A stretch of 64,000 nt of DNA from Novosphingobium kaempferiae (GCF_021227995.1 NZ_CP089301.1:2976001-3040000); one strand, 5' to 3'; counted from the first letter of the stretch, positions 1-8,669 are shown. Notes: generated by a model not told the origin, from the letters alone. Program-made: numbers and translations.

Positions 1-1703
1 TCGAGGTCTTCCTTGTCCCACTCGATGAAAGTGCGCTTCTCCATCGCCGCATTGTGGATCGGCACGAGTTCGTCGAGCCGACCTTCGCTCAGCACGAAGC
101 CGCCGACATGCTGCGAAAGGTGGCGGGGGTATTCGAGGAGCCGCCCCACCATGTCGCGCAGACGCTCCACCTGCGGGTTGGCGGGGTCAAACCCGGCTTC
201 GGTCAGGCGGGTTTCGGGCAGTTCGGTGCCACCCCAGCTGCCCCAGACGGTACCGGAGAGGCGCGTGGTGATGTCCTCGCTCATGCCCAGCACCTTGCCG
301 ACTTCGCGGATGGCGCTGCGCTGGCGATAACGGATGACGGTGGCGGCAATCCCGGCACGGTCGCGGCCGTAGCGATTGTAGATATACTGCATCACCTCTT
401 CGCGCCGCTCGTGCTCGAAATCGACGTCGATGTCGGGCGGCTCGTCCCGCTCGGTGGAGAGGAAGCGCGTGAACAGCAGTTTTTCTTCCACCGGGTCGAT
501 CGGCGTGACGCCAAGGAAGTAGCAGACCAGCGAATTGGCCGCGCTGCCGCGTCCCTGACACAGAATCGGCGGATCGAGACTGCGCGCGTAATGCACGATG
601 TCGTGGACGGTGAGGAAGTAGTAGGCGATCTTCTGGTCACGGATCAGGCCGAATTCCTCGTTCAGCGTCTCTTGGTACCTGGGTGGCAGGCCATCGGGGA
701 ACCACTTGCGCGAGCCCTCCATGACGAGATGCTCCAGCCACGGCTGCGGCTCCCAACCTTCGGGCACCGGCTCGTGCGGGTATTCGTAGCGCAAGTCGTC
801 GAGGGTGAATTTCACACAGGCCAGCAAGTCCTGCGTCGCCGCCAGCGCCTCGGGGCAGGCGCGGAACAGGCGGGCCATCTCGACGGGGAACTTGAGGTGC
901 CGCTCGGCATTGGCGGCGAGGCGGCGACCGGCGGTCTGGACGGTCAACCCCTCGCGGATGCAGGTGAGGACGTCCTGCATCGGCCTGTCCTCCGGCGTCG
1001 CATAAAGCACGTCGTTGGTGGCGATCAGGGGGACGCCGGTGCGCTGCGACAGCGCCATCCGCTCCGCCAGCCGACGCGCGTCGCGACCGGCACGGGGCAT
1101 GGTGGCGGCAAGCCAGAGCCTGACCGTAGTTTCCGCCTTGCCCCCTCCTTCGTCATTGCGAGCGTAGCGAAGCAATCCATGCGGTGCGCGATGCCGCTGG
1201 ATTGCTTCGCTACGCTCGCAATGACGAGGTGTGAGTGTAGATGTGGAGTGCGAATGAGCAGCCAGCGCCCGCAACGTGGCAAGCAGCGCTTCGTCCCCAT
1301 CCCCACTACCCGGCATCACGATCAGCGCCATCTCCTGCGCATGTTCGACGAGGTCGCTCAGGTGCAGTTCGCACTCGCCCTTCTTCGACTTGCGGTTGCC
1401 CAGGGTCAGCAGGCGCGTCAGGCGGCCCCAGCCGTGGCGCGTCATCGGATAGGCCACGATGTCGGGCGTGCCGTCCGCGAAGACCAGCCGCGCGCCGACG
1501 ATCAGGCGCAGCCCGCTTTTTGCCCTCCCGATCTCCTTCCATGCACGATGGGCGCGGACCACGCCCGCCACGGTGTTGCGGTCGGCGATGCCGATGCCGG
1601 TCATGCCCATCGCCTGCGCCCGCACGACCATCTCCGCTCCCGGCGAGGCGCCGCGCAGGAAGCTGAAATTGGTGGCGGTGACGAGTTCCGCGAAAGCACT
1701 CAC
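1..1703 (-). CDS. dnaE2: Error-prone DNA polymerase DnaE2 (ImuC), N-terminal part; runs off the left edge
   Basis: Translesion polymerase of the SOS mutasome, a second DnaE-type alpha subunit working with ImuA, ImuB and the beta clamp in the cytoplasm. About 567 N-terminal residues are visible. They open with a PHP-like N-terminus (TNFSFLRGAS near residue 10) and continue to the conserved VPLIATNDVLY and QDVLTCIREG segments. The polymerase aspartates are visible in PDIDVDFEHERR. The C-terminal third or more lies outside the window. The GTG start at 1703 overlaps the imuB stop in a GTGA quartet, so translation is probably coupled to imuB. Unusual: residues about 159-185 are encoded by an interspersed palindromic repeat (1150-1227). 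The frame stays open through it and returns to canonical DnaE2 sequence. The family assignment is firm; whether the protein with this insert is active is unknown. Confidence 0.93.
   Translation of the reverse strand, partial: MSAFAELVTATNFSFLRGASPGAEMVVRAQAMGMTGIGIADRNTVAGVVRAHRAWKEIGRAKSGLRLIVGARLVFADGTPDIVAYPMTRHGWGRLTRLLTLGNRKSKKGECELHLSDLVEHAQEMALIVMPGSGDGDEALLATLRALAAHSHSTSTLTPRHCERSEAIQRHRAPHGLLRYARNDEGGGKAETTVRLWLAATMPRAGRDARRLAERMALSQRTGVPLIATNDVLYATPEDRPMQDVLTCIREGLTVQTAGRRLAANAERHLKFPVEMARLFRACPEALAATQDLLACVKFTLDDLRYEYPHEPVPEGWEPQPWLEHLVMEGSRKWFPDGLPPRYQETLNEEFGLIRDQKIAYYFLTVHDIVHYARSLDPPILCQGRGSAANSLVCYFLGVTPIDPVEEKLLFTRFLSTERDEPPDIDVDFEHERREEVMQYIYNRYGRDRAGIAATVIRYRQRSAIREVGKVLGMSEDITTRLSGTVWGSWGGTELPETRLTEAGFDPANPQVERLRDMVGRLLEYPRHLSQHVGGFVLSEGRLDELVPIHNAAMEKRTFIEWDKEDL
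1150..1227. repeat. Palindromic repeat A, copy 1, in frame inside dnaE2
   Basis: One arm reads CGTCATTGCGAGCGTAGCGA and the other is its inverse complement; about 20 variable bases lie between them. All other copies in the window are intergenic. This one lies within dnaE2 and is read as about 26 codons without a stop, beginning RHCERSEAIQ on the coding strand. Confidence 0.95.
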
Positions 1704-3280
1704 GGGAACAGGCCGTGCAGATACCAGCGCGGGTCCGGCTTCTCGCTGAACAGGCCGTGGCGGAAGATCCAGTAGCGCCGCCCGTCCGCGTCCTCGATGC
1801 GGTAGTAGTCGCGCGTCTCCCCCGCTCCGCCGGGCATGTGCCCGCCGCGCCGCCGCCACCATTCCGCGCCAATCCGCTCCGGCCCCTCGGCCAACGTGAC
1901 GTCGTGGAGGCGCCCCTTCCAGCGGAAGCGCTGCGGCGGACTGTCGGGCACACCCGCGATCACGTCCACCTGCTGCGGCGGGTCGAGGAGGAGGAGTGGA
2001 CGCGGTGGCACGTCCTCGGGCGGCGGCCACTGGACGTTGCGGAGGCGCAGCGCCGGGACCAGCGCCTGCGCCTTCTCGGGCAAGTGCCGGTCGCGGGGGG
2101 CGACACGGCGCACGCTGTCCTCGCCCATCCGCACGCTGAGCTGGTCGACCAGTGCGGCCACGTCGTCGGCGTTCTCCTCCCTGCCGTCCTCCAGCATGAT
2201 CTGGCGCGAAGGCAGGTGCTGCGCGCCGAGTACCGCCAGCGTGATCGCATCGAAGCCGAAGCCGGGGTCCAGCGGGTCGGAAAGCGTGTCGATCCGCTCG
2301 CGCAGGAGGCGCATGACGGCAGCGGGATCGCGCACCGCCAGCCCGGTTTCCACCGCCAGCCGCCTCCGCGCGTTGTCGGTGCGATGGAGCGTGACGAGGA
2401 AGCGCCGCCCGCCGAGCTGGCGCTGCTCCATCGTGCGCGACGCCTGCGCCAGCAGATCCTCGATCACGTCGAGCGCGTCGTCGGTCCGCGCGAGGGGTTC
2501 GGGAAAGCGGGTTTCCAGCCGGATCGGCTCGGCCAGGCGCAAGGGGACGACGGGGCTGCCCGCTTCGCCCAGGATCGCGCGCAGGCGGGTGACGGCGAGT
2601 TCGCCGAAGCGCGCCGCGAGGCCCGCCATCGGACGGCTGGCGAGATCGCCCAGCGTCTCCAGCCCGGCGCGGCGCAGGCCGGACAGGGCCTCCGCGTCCA
2701 GTTCCAGCGCGGAGACCGGCAGGGCGCGCACGTCCGTCCCCCCACCGAAGCGCGCCAGCGCGCGGGCGGCGGCGACATGGGGGGCGAGCGCGTGGCGCAC
2801 GGCATGGCCGGTGGCGGCGAGCACCGCACGCACCAGCGCCGCCTCCCCGCCGAACAGGTGCGCGCAGCCGGTCACGTCGAGCACCACGCCGTCGGGGGCA
2901 TCGAGCGAGACGAGCGGGGTGAAGGCGATCATCGCTCCCGCCAGCCGCTCCAGCGCGCGGGAATCGGCGACGGGATCGTGCGGCGCGGTGGCGAGGTCCG
3001 GGCAGCGCGCGCGGGCATCGGCCAGCGTCATGCCCGCGCCAAGGCCCTGCCGCACCGCCGCCACGTCCACCGCCGCGAGGCGCAGCGCCTGCCCCTCGCG
3101 CGCGAAGAGTGCCTGCGGGCCTTCTCCGTCAGGCAATGCGCCGCAGCGGCGCGCCCGTTCGCAGGGCAGGAAGGGGAACCACAGCGCCAGATAGCGGCGC
3201 GGCCCGTCCGCCTGCCCGGTCGTCGGCGTCAGCGGCAGCGTGGTCGAGGGGTATGTCGCGGAATCCGCCATGTTCGTCAT
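1700..3280 (-). CDS. imuB: ImuB, catalytically dead Y-family polymerase-like mutasome protein
   Basis: Adaptor of the ImuABC mutasome; in characterised systems it bridges the beta clamp, ImuA and DnaE2. About 526 residues. The Y-family-like N-terminus reads RRYLALWFPFLPCERARR, with no aspartate where active Y-family polymerases have the catalytic DxD region. This agrees with the known inactivity of ImuB. The finger/palm-like and little-finger-like segments follow, and the C-terminus ends WYLHGLFP. The ATG at 3280 was chosen because it follows a weak purine-rich site and immediately precedes the conserved N-terminus. An ATG at 3271 is also possible. An upstream in-frame start would add about 53 arginine-rich residues that look like antisense-of-imuA noise. 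The first ~150 bases overlap the 3' end of imuA in another frame; the stop overlaps the dnaE2 start. Confidence 0.92.
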   Translation of the reverse strand: MTNMADSATYPSTTLPLTPTTGQADGPRRYLALWFPFLPCERARRCGALPDGEGPQALFAREGQALRLAAVDVAAVRQGLGAGMTLADARARCPDLATAPHDPVADSRALERLAGAMIAFTPLVSLDAPDGVVLDVTGCAHLFGGEAALVRAVLAATGHAVRHALAPHVAAARALARFGGGTDVRALPVSALELDAEALSGLRRAGLETLGDLASRPMAGLAARFGELAVTRLRAILGEAGSPVVPLRLAEPIRLETRFPEPLARTDDALDVIEDLLAQASRTMEQRQLGGRRFLVTLHRTDNARRRLAVETGLAVRDPAAVMRLLRERIDTLSDPLDPGFGFDAITLAVLGAQHLPSRQIMLEDGREENADDVAALVDQLSVRMGEDSVRRVAPRDRHLPEKAQALVPALRLRNVQWPPPEDVPPRPLLLLDPPQQVDVIAGVPDSPPQRFRWKGRLHDVTLAEGPERIGAEWWRRRGGHMPGGAGETRDYYRIEDADGRRYWIFRHGLFSEKPDPRWYLHGLFP

Positions 3281-3887
3281 TCCATTCCAGCCGCCAGCGC
3301 ATTCCCGCCGGTCCGCCCCGCCGCCGGACCAGTTCGACCAGCAATGCCGGAGGACCGGGAGCGCGCGGCTCCAGCGGGACGGAGGGCGCGGTGGAGACCG
3401 TCCAGCGGGTATGCGCGGCGCTCGGGCGCGGGTCGGCATCGCCGCGCAGCATGACCACCGGGATGCGCGAGCGCTCCGCCGCGAGGATCAGGCGGCGGCT
3501 CGCCACCATGTCGTATTCGCGCAGTCGCCCCCAGCTCTCGACGATGACGGCGGCCGGGCCGCTGCTGCGCGCCGCGTCAAGCCCTGCCCGCAGCAGCGCC
3601 GCATCGTCGCGCGCGTCGATGACGACCAGCCGGGCGGGATCGACGCCGAACGCGGCGAAGCCCGCGCCGTAAGGCACCATCGCCGCCCCGCGCCTGCGGG
3701 TGCGCAGCAGCAGCACCGGCTTGCGACCGTCTGCATCCATTGCACCCAGCCCGAAGGCGAGCGCCCCCGCCCAGTCCACGCCATCGGCATGGACTTCGTG
3801 CAGCTGCGCGCGGGCGAGCCGGGGGATGCCGCCGCCGCTATCGGGGGGCGGATCTTCGATGCAGGCGCCGGCCTGATCGTGGAACAT
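3129..3887 (-). CDS. imuA: ImuA, RecA-like SOS mutasome protein
   Basis: First gene of the imuA-imuB-dnaE2 cassette. ImuA proteins resemble RecA/SulA-like ATPase folds and support damage-induced mutagenesis. Family-typical segments include LARAQLHEVHADG near residue 25, FGLGAMDADGRKPVLLL, VIVESWGRLREYDMVASRRL and a C-terminal MRWRLEWNDEHGG. The protein has 252 residues. Its last ~50 residues are encoded in a region that also encodes the N-terminus of ImuB in another frame. The start is the ATG at 3887, about 27 bases downstream of a perfect LexA box, so SOS control is very likely. Family assignment comes from these motifs and from the diagnostic gene order. Confidence 0.88.
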   Translation of the reverse strand: MFHDQAGACIEDPPPDSGGGIPRLARAQLHEVHADGVDWAGALAFGLGAMDADGRKPVLLLRTRRRGAAMVPYGAGFAAFGVDPARLVVIDARDDAALLRAGLDAARSSGPAAVIVESWGRLREYDMVASRRLILAAERSRIPVVMLRGDADPRPSAAHTRWTVSTAPSVPLEPRAPGPPALLVELVRRRGGPAGMRWRLEWNDEHGGFRDIPLDHAAADADDRAGGRAAPLSGAVVPLPALRTGAPLRRIA

Positions 3888-3913
3888 GGAACGATCCTCG
3901 AATCGGGAATTTC

Positions 3914-3928
3914 GTTCCTATTATGTTC
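3914..3928 (-). promoter_or_regulatory. LexA (SOS) box upstream of imuA
   Basis: GTTCCTATTATGTTC is an exact GTTC-N7-GTTC direct repeat, the LexA operator form of alphaproteobacteria (GAAC-N7-GAAC when read toward imuA). It lies 27-41 bases before the imuA start, where it could overlap the promoter. Confidence 0.9.
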
Positions 3929-3969
3929 CAATTTGAGGGTGCGAGTCTACTCCCCTTCGCCGCGCCGTT

Positions 3970-5193
3970 TCAGGCGGCGGCGAGATGGCCGGGGCGTTCG
4001 GAGCGCAGGCCCGCGAAGCACTCGACCCGGTCGGCGGCACCGTCCACCGGGCTGCGTCCCCGGAACACCGGGGTCCCGTCGGGCCGCCACGAGATACCCT
4101 CGATGGTGTAGGCCATGCGCTCGCGCTGCCAGTTGACGTAGGCCGGGTGGGTGGCGAAGGCGCGCTCGATGGCGGCGGCGATGTCCACCTCGGGGGCGAT
4201 CACCTCACCGAAGTGCCACATCGCGTAATCCTCGCTGTCCTGCCACTCGACGCCCCTGGCATCGACGAAGAGGCAGGGGCGCGGATAGGCGAGGAATTCG
4301 TAGACCTGGCTGCTGACGTCGCCGATGTAGAGATCGGCACCGAGGGTATAGGTCATGTCGTTGCAGCGCGACGATCCGAGGTCGATCACGACCTGCCCCG
4401 GCACCGCCAGCGCCTCCCACTGCCGCCGCTTCGCCGCCGACCAGCGGCCCGCCAGCCTGACGTGCGGCGCGACGACGAGGTTGTAGTGGCCGTCGGCCAC
4501 CACCGCCTCGACCAGCCGCTGGCCGAACACCTCGATCGAGCCGTACTTCTTGGAGAAGTGCGGGTTGTAGAGGATCGTCGGGCGGCCGTTGTCGAACAGC
4601 GGCGGACGCTGGAGCGCTCCGGCAAGGACGGTCGAGAGCTTGACCGGGCCGGTGACGGTGCAGGCCTCCGCCGTGACGACGCCGCTTTCGACGAGGCGGT
4701 CGCGATCCTTGCGCCCGGCGAGCATCACATGGTCAAACAGGCGGAAGCGCTTCTCGAAGCCCACCGCGCGGTCGCCCGCGCCGTGCGGGATGTGCAGGAT
4801 CGGCGGGCAGTGGCCGGGCAGGCGCTTGAGGATCGTCGAGGTCCGCTCGGCACAGAGGATCACCGCCGCGTCGCGCAGGCGCTCGGCCTGCAGGGCAAGG
4901 CGCAGGCCCTTGTGCAGCGCCGAGGGCAGGAGCTTCGCGATGCCGGGCAGGCCGAGCACCACCGTCTCGGGCAGCACCTGCCCCTGGGCGAAATCCCGGG
5001 CAGCCGCGGCTTCCGCATCGCTCGACACGAACAGGCTCACCTGCCCCGGATGGCGCCGCTCAAGCTCCAGCGCGACGGGCAGGATGTGCCCGAACTGGTG
5101 CGATCCACCGATGGCAAGCACGTTGATACGTTGGCCGGAAGCTGGGACGCGTGCGGAATCGGTCCGGGGGAAAGGAGAGGGGGAAAGGGGCAT
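3970..5193 (-). CDS. GT-B-fold transferase resembling CDP-glycerol glycerophosphotransferase / UDP-sugar 2-epimerase
   Basis: Predicted cytoplasmic transferase of 407 residues, probably adding a group to a surface glycan. A Rossmann-like start (INVLAIGGSHQFGHILPVALELERRHP, about residues 23-50) is followed by a central PPILHIPHGAGDRAVGF, then TILYNPHFSKKYGS. The C-terminal half has ADLYIGDVSSQVYEFLAYPRPCLFVDARG. The last segment matches the donor-site pattern of TagF-like enzymes (a D-SS-x-EF-type motif followed by a pro-cys/leu strand). No signal peptide or membrane segment is seen. It lies alone between the SOS cassette and the two-component pair, transcribed away from the latter. The start at 5193 has no clear Shine-Dalgarno site and could be slightly further in. 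Substrate cannot be deduced. Confidence 0.7.
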   Translation of the reverse strand: MPLSPSPFPRTDSARVPASGQRINVLAIGGSHQFGHILPVALELERRHPGQVSLFVSSDAEAAAARDFAQGQVLPETVVLGLPGIAKLLPSALHKGLRLALQAERLRDAAVILCAERTSTILKRLPGHCPPILHIPHGAGDRAVGFEKRFRLFDHVMLAGRKDRDRLVESGVVTAEACTVTGPVKLSTVLAGALQRPPLFDNGRPTILYNPHFSKKYGSIEVFGQRLVEAVVADGHYNLVVAPHVRLAGRWSAAKRRQWEALAVPGQVVIDLGSSRCNDMTYTLGADLYIGDVSSQVYEFLAYPRPCLFVDARGVEWQDSEDYAMWHFGEVIAPEVDIAAAIERAFATHPAYVNWQRERMAYTIEGISWRPDGTPVFRGRSPVDGAADRVECFAGLRSERPGHLAAA

Positions 5194-5361
5194 TGCAATG
5201 CTTTGGCGCAGCGACGTTGGCCGGGCGTGGAGCCTTTATTTAGTTTTGCCCATTTTCCTCCGCCCGCGCGTTCGCGTCAACCGCGAACTCCCCTGCGACA
5301 CTGCCCCACCTCGACGCCCCACCTCGACGGGGACACGGGTCCACGATAAGGCTCGGGCGGG

Positions 5362-6039
5362 ATGCAGATACTCCTGGTCGAAGACGATGCCGCGCTGGCG
5401 GCGCATATCATGGCCGGCGTGCGCGAGGCCGGGCACGTCGTCGAGCATTGCGCCGATGGCCGCGACGCGCTCGTCCGGGCGACCTGCGAGTGCTACGACG
5501 CGATCATCCTCGACCGGATGCTGCCCACGCTCGACGGGCTCAAGGTGCTCGCCGCCCTGCGCGCGACCGATGATGCGACCCCGGTGCTGATCCTGAGCGC
5601 GCTGGGCGACGTGGACGAGCGCGTGCGCGGCCTGCGCGCCGGGGGCGACGACTACATGGCCAAGCCCTTCGCCATGTCCGAACTGCTGGCGCGGCTGGAG
5701 ACGCTGGCGCGCCGCAACGCGCCGGTCGCCGAACAGTCCAGCCTGCTGCGCGTCGCCGACCTCGAGATCGACCTTGCCTCGCACACCGTCACGCGGGCGG
5801 GACGGCGCATCGCCCTCACCCTGCGCGAACTGCGGATCGTCGCCTATCTCGCGCGCAATGCGGGGCGTGTGGTGACGCGCACGATGCTGCTCGAGAACGT
5901 GTGGGACTACAATTTCGACCCGCAGACCAACATCATCGACCAGCACATCAGCAAGCTGCGCCAGAAGATCGCGCAGGATGACGAGGCCGACCTGATCCAC
6001 ACCATCCGCGGCGTCGGCTACATGATGCGCGCGGGATGA
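5362..6039 (+). CDS. OmpR/PhoB-family response regulator
   Basis: DNA-binding response regulator of 225 residues. The receiver domain (about 1-115) has the acidic pair in LLVEDDAAL, the phosphoacceptor aspartate in AIILDRMLP and the conserved lysine in DDYMAKPFAMSELLAR. The winged-helix domain (about 130-225) contains LTLRELRIVAYLARNAGRVVTR and ends GVGYMMRAG, as in OmpR/PhoB proteins. Its stop overlaps the next gene, a sensor kinase, in an ATGA quartet. The pair is therefore one operon and almost certainly a cognate two-component system. Stimulus and targets are not evident; the neighbouring glycan genes are only circumstantial. Confidence 0.93.
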   Translation: MQILLVEDDAALAAHIMAGVREAGHVVEHCADGRDALVRATCECYDAIILDRMLPTLDGLKVLAALRATDDATPVLILSALGDVDERVRGLRAGGDDYMAKPFAMSELLARLETLARRNAPVAEQSSLLRVADLEIDLASHTVTRAGRRIALTLRELRIVAYLARNAGRVVTRTMLLENVWDYNFDPQTNIIDQHISKLRQKIAQDDEADLIHTIRGVGYMMRAG

Positions 6040-7412
6040 GGCGCCTGCTGCGCAGCTTCACGTTCCGGCTGATGCTGTTCTACGCGGGGCTGTTCTGCCT
6101 TTCGGTGGGGCTGCTGATGGGGGCCGGGTACTGGCTGCGCGTGGTCGTGCCGATGGACGCCGCACACGCCATGGTGGACGAGGAGGCGGAGGAGTTCCGC
6201 GCCGCCTACCTCGCCCACGGCATCGCCGCCACCGCCACCGCGCTCGACCGGCGGGCGCGCCATTCGGATGGGCCCAAGGCGTTCCACGCCCTGCTCGCCC
6301 CCGATGGCCGGGTGCTCACCTCCAACCTGCCGAGCTGGCCCGCCCGCCCGTCCGAGCAGCTCACGCTGATCGAGGCGGATACCTTCGTGGAGGGCGTGGA
6401 AATCGACCACAACGCCCTCGTCCGAGACCGCATGCTGCCCGGCGGCGCGCGGCTCATGATCGGCCGCGACGTGGAGGAAGTGACCAGCGAGGCCGAAGTC
6501 CTGCGCACGGCGGCGGTGTGGATCTTCGGCGTGACGCTGCTCCTCGGCCTCGGCGGGGGCTGGCTGATGAGCCTTGCCATCGGGCGGCGGATCGAGGCGG
6601 TGACGCTGGCGGCGCGGCAGGTGATGGAGGGCGACCTTGCGGGCCGCGTGCAGGTGCGCGGCTCCAACGACGACTTCGACCGGCTGGGCGAGACGCTCAA
6701 CCTCATGCTCTCGCGCATCCAGTCGCTGTTCCAGGCGGTGCAGCGCGTCTCTGACAACGCCGCGCACGAACTGCGCACCCCGCTCGCGCGGCTGATCGGG
6801 CGGCTGGAGGCGCTGGAGCACATGGCCGGGGACGACCTTGCGATGCGCGTCGCCGCCGGAGATGCGATCGTCGAGGCGAACCGGCTCCGGCAGATCCTCT
6901 CCGCGCTGATGCGCATCTCGCGGCTGGAGAACGGCCGCCATCCGCTCGAACGCCAGCGCACCGACGTGGTGCAGTTGCTGGAGGATCTCGAAGAGTTCTA
7001 CCAGCCCGAGGCCGAGCGCCTCGGCATCGACCTCGTCCTCTCGGCGCAGCGGCCGCTGGTGGCGGACCTCGACCTCGACCTCGTGTTCCAGGCGCTGTCG
7101 AACCTCCTCGACAATGCGCTGAAGCACGCCGGGCCGGGGCATCGGGTGGAACTGTCCGCGACGCGGCGGCGCGGCGAGCTGGAACTGAGCGTGCGCGACG
7201 ACGGCCCCGGTCTCGACGAGGACGAGGCGGCCCGCGTCACCGAGCAGTTCTATCGCGGCACGAACTCCGCCGCGGTGCCGGGCGACGGCCTCGGCCTCAG
7301 CATGGTCGCGGCCATCGCGCAGGCCCACGGCGCGGAACTGCTGCTCGCCCCCGCCTTCCCCGGCCTGCGCGTCTCGCTGGTGATTCCCGAGCCCCGTCCG
7401 GCGCGAATCTGA
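6036..7412 (+). CDS. Sensor histidine kinase (HAMP, HisKA, HATPase)
   Basis: Inner-membrane sensor kinase of 458 residues, partner of the preceding response regulator. The first transmembrane helix is at about 8-30 (FRLMLFYAGLFCLSVGLLMGA). A periplasmic sensor segment of about 130 residues follows, then a second helix at about 160-185 (AAVWIFGVTLLLGLGGGWLM) and a HAMP linker. The H-box is DNAAHELRTPLARL, with its histidine near residue 248. The N-box is NLLDNALKHA and the G-boxes are RDDGPGLD and GDGLGLSMVAAI. The ATG overlaps the regulator stop codon. No PAS or other known ligand-binding domain is recognisable in the sensor part. Confidence 0.93.
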   Translation: MRRLLRSFTFRLMLFYAGLFCLSVGLLMGAGYWLRVVVPMDAAHAMVDEEAEEFRAAYLAHGIAATATALDRRARHSDGPKAFHALLAPDGRVLTSNLPSWPARPSEQLTLIEADTFVEGVEIDHNALVRDRMLPGGARLMIGRDVEEVTSEAEVLRTAAVWIFGVTLLLGLGGGWLMSLAIGRRIEAVTLAARQVMEGDLAGRVQVRGSNDDFDRLGETLNLMLSRIQSLFQAVQRVSDNAAHELRTPLARLIGRLEALEHMAGDDLAMRVAAGDAIVEANRLRQILSALMRISRLENGRHPLERQRTDVVQLLEDLEEFYQPEAERLGIDLVLSAQRPLVADLDLDLVFQALSNLLDNALKHAGPGHRVELSATRRRGELELSVRDDGPGLDEDEAARVTEQFYRGTNSAAVPGDGLGLSMVAAIAQAHGAELLLAPAFPGLRVSLVIPEPRPARI

Positions 7413-7413
7413 C

Positions 7414-7449
7414 CGGAACGCCGTTCCCCCGCGTTTTCCATACGGAAAA
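7414..7449 (+). terminator. Two short inverted repeats after the kinase gene; possible terminator
   Basis: Just past the kinase stop lie GGAAC-GCC-GTTCC (7414-7426) and TTTTCC-ATAC-GGAAAA (7434-7449). The second is a short A/T-rich hairpin without a long downstream T run. A weak terminator is possible. The rest of the gap to 7623 is AT-richer than its surroundings and probably holds the promoter of the next gene. Confidence 0.35.
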
Positions 7450-7623
7450 TTCGGACCAGTAGACCCAGCCCTCAAACGGGCAACGCATCTGCAATATTCC
7501 CGTAAAACCGTCGATATTTCAAATCAGCGTATACTAGTGAACCTTGCCCAAACTGGACGACGCAACTGCCCTGTGGTGTAAATAACGTCGCTGCATCTGG
7601 CCTGCTTTCGGTTTGGAGTCTGC

Positions 7624-8652
7624 ATGCCGACGCTTTCTATCTGCATACCTACTTTCAATCGCGCGGATCTTCTGGCCGAACTTCTCGAAAGCATCGTGGC
7701 CGAAGCCATGCCCGAGATCGAAGTGGTCGTCAGCGACGACGGTTCCTCCGACCATACCGCCGCCGTGATGGAGCGCTATGCGGCGCGCATCGCGCGGTTC
7801 GTCGGCATCCGCCAGCCGGTGAACATCGGCGTCGACCGCAACGTCGCCGCCGTGACCGCCAGCGCGACGGGCGACTACATCTGGCTGATCGGCGACGACG
7901 ACCGGCTGGAGCGTGGCGGCGCGCGGCGGGTGATGGAAGCCCTGCAACGCTGGCCGCAGGCGGTCGCGCTGACGGTGGGCGTGGTCGACTACGACGTCAC
8001 CATGCGCCGCATCACCGGCATCCGCGCCATGCCCGAAACCCAGTGCGTGACCGGCGCCGGAGCCGCCTTCAGCCGGTTCGCCGAACTGCTGGGCTATATC
8101 TCCGGCACACTGGTGAAGCGCAGCAACTGGGAAGCGGCCGCCGCCGATCCGCGCGCACGGGCGATGGACAACCTCTATTCGCCGGTCTTCATCGCCGGGC
8201 TCGCGGTCGGCAGGCACGGCGGCTGGGGCGTGGTGCAGGAACCCTGCGTCGGCTTCCGGTCAGGCAACGACCAGTTGAAGCGCCGGGTCGGCTGGCTAGA
8301 ACGGCTGCGGATCGACGTGCGCGGCTATGACGAGATCGCCGACATGCTCTTCGCCGACGATCCGGCATCGCACCGCGCCATGGGCAAGCGGGTGTTCGAC
8401 ACCCACGTCATCGCCCGCGTGGTCAACGCCAAGACCGACGGCGACAGCGCCGGGCAGACGCTCAAGGCCGCCGCCTACCTGATCGGTCGCTACGCCGCGC
8501 TGCCCCGGCTGTGGACGGTGGCGCTGCCGCTGCTGCTGGCCCCGGCGGGCACGGTGCGGGCGATTCGGCAGGCCTACCAGACCTCCATTCCGAACTCCGG
8601 TGCGGGCCGCGCGCGACAGCTCACGCTCGATCGCGCGCACCCCAGCCGCTAG
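7624..8652 (+). CDS. Family 2 glycosyltransferase
   Basis: Inverting GT-A glycosyltransferase of 342 residues that would add one sugar to a lipid-linked repeat unit at the inner face of the membrane. The N-terminus is typical of GT2 (MPTLSICIPTFNRADLLAELLESIV), with nucleotide-binding VVVSDDGSSDHTAAVM and the metal-binding triad in WLIGDDDRLERGG. The C-terminal part is not diagnostic, and a hydrophobic stretch (PRLWTVALPLLLAPAG) suggests membrane association. The ATG at 7624 follows a GGAG site at good spacing. The next gene is a sugar aminotransferase 17 bases downstream, so co-transcription is likely. Donor and acceptor are unknown. Confidence 0.88.
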   Translation: MPTLSICIPTFNRADLLAELLESIVAEAMPEIEVVVSDDGSSDHTAAVMERYAARIARFVGIRQPVNIGVDRNVAAVTASATGDYIWLIGDDDRLERGGARRVMEALQRWPQAVALTVGVVDYDVTMRRITGIRAMPETQCVTGAGAAFSRFAELLGYISGTLVKRSNWEAAAADPRARAMDNLYSPVFIAGLAVGRHGGWGVVQEPCVGFRSGNDQLKRRVGWLERLRIDVRGYDEIADMLFADDPASHRAMGKRVFDTHVIARVVNAKTDGDSAGQTLKAAAYLIGRYAALPRLWTVALPLLLAPAGTVRAIRQAYQTSIPNSGAGRARQLTLDRAHPSR

Positions 8653-8669
8653 CCTCAAAAGCGGGAGAC

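Noticed and set aside
1025..1306. Small ORF containing the VIASVAKQS peptide
   Set aside because: This is repeat A read in another frame; the same peptide appears at nearly every copy and is not a gene.
54..1775. Long plus-strand open frame opposite dnaE2
   Set aside because: It is the antisense of a firmly identified DnaE2 gene; its histidine-, glutamine- and arginine-rich sequence has no family features.
1715..3454. Long plus-strand open frame opposite imuB
   Set aside because: Antisense shadow produced by high GC content; no coherent domain and opposite to a conserved gene.
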